From Synechococcus sp. PL34863bin_39 (GTDB lineage: Bacteria > Cyanobacteriota > Cyanobacteriia > PCC-6307 > Cyanobiaceae): a stretch of 5,496 nt of DNA. A program made the translations under genes and the position numbers. The stretch is taken from positions 1 to 5,496 of the forward strand of contig WTHL01000018.1 in NCBI GenBank assembly GCA_011523155.1, written 5' to 3'. Positions 5,401-5,496 of the stretch are shown piece by piece. How positions within the stretch are numbered: the stretch's first letter is position 1; every line of letters starts with the position of its first letter. Below the pieces are notes generated by a model. The model was not told the origin of the DNA. It saw only the letters and a list, made by a program, of their open reading frames with translations, and ran no database searches.

Positions 5401-5496
5401 ATGCCGACTGCTGCTGAAAAGAAAGCTGACGTCAAGCAGAGAATTCAGCAGCTCAGGAACATGTGCAAGGAGATGCACCTTGCCGTGATGGAGGAG
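5401..5496 (+). CDS. Unknown protein, N-terminal part (continues beyond window)
   Basis: An ATG at 5401 opens a frame with no stop for the remaining 32 codons. It starts MPTAAEKKADVKQRIQQLRN and continues MCKEMHLAVMEE. The visible part is a charged, heptad-like amphipathic helix, with no signal peptide or membrane segment. The family is not recognisable from this fragment. The 65-nt gap to the divergent small gene, the sequence character (Lys/Glu/Gln-rich helix, ordinary codons) and the end-of-window position support a real gene. No Shine-Dalgarno is seen. Confidence 0.6.
   Translation, partial: MPTAAEKKADVKQRIQQLRNMCKEMHLAVMEE

Noticed and set aside
1..5496. CRISPR array, mobile element or dedicated defence operon
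   Set aside because: No regularly spaced repeats, terminal inverted repeats, transposase or integrase motifs were seen, and the genes belong to ordinary chromosomal families with uniform base composition.

Overview
The window (about 60% GC by eye, very short intergenic gaps, few Shine-Dalgarno sequences, almost no HIP1 palindromes, several cyanobacterial-type families) looks like chromosomal DNA of a marine picocyanobacterium, most likely marine Synechococcus. This is an inference from gene content and style; no rRNA or photosystem gene is present to prove it. No rRNA, tRNA, CRISPR array, insertion sequence or phage gene was recognised.

Layout from left to right. A partial NfeD-like membrane protein gene runs leftward off the edge. 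It is divergent from an SPFH/Band 7 (stomatin/paraslipin-like) gene, whose stop overlaps the start of a nucleoside 2-deoxyribosyltransferase-family gene by one base. This unit converges on a leftward MAPEG-family membrane protein gene. Next comes a rightward yajQ-family gene (nucleotide / cyclic-di-GMP binding) with a perfect 11-bp inverted repeat just upstream. It converges, 22 nt apart, on a leftward secreted metallopeptidase gene that combines an M23/LytM domain with a second HExxH zincin-like domain. Divergent from that is a rightward gene for an exported protein made only of a DUF1400-like region, closed by a strong intrinsic terminator. Two small unrecognised leftward genes with a 4-nt overlap follow, and a rightward gene of unknown function starts at 5401 and leaves the window.

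Functional themes: membrane organisation (NfeD plus SPFH), nucleoside/nucleotide metabolism or sensing (deoxyribosyltransferase, YajQ), and the cell envelope (M23/HExxH protein, DUF1400 protein, MAPEG protein). Transcription units alternate in direction and converge with gaps of only 22-49 nt, typical of streamlined genomes. No dedicated defence or mobile system is visible. The most unusual items are the double-metallopeptidase architecture, the hairpin/operator-like repeat before yajQ, the SPFH-deoxyribosyltransferase overlap, the free-standing DUF1400-like protein, and the two small coupled unknown genes.
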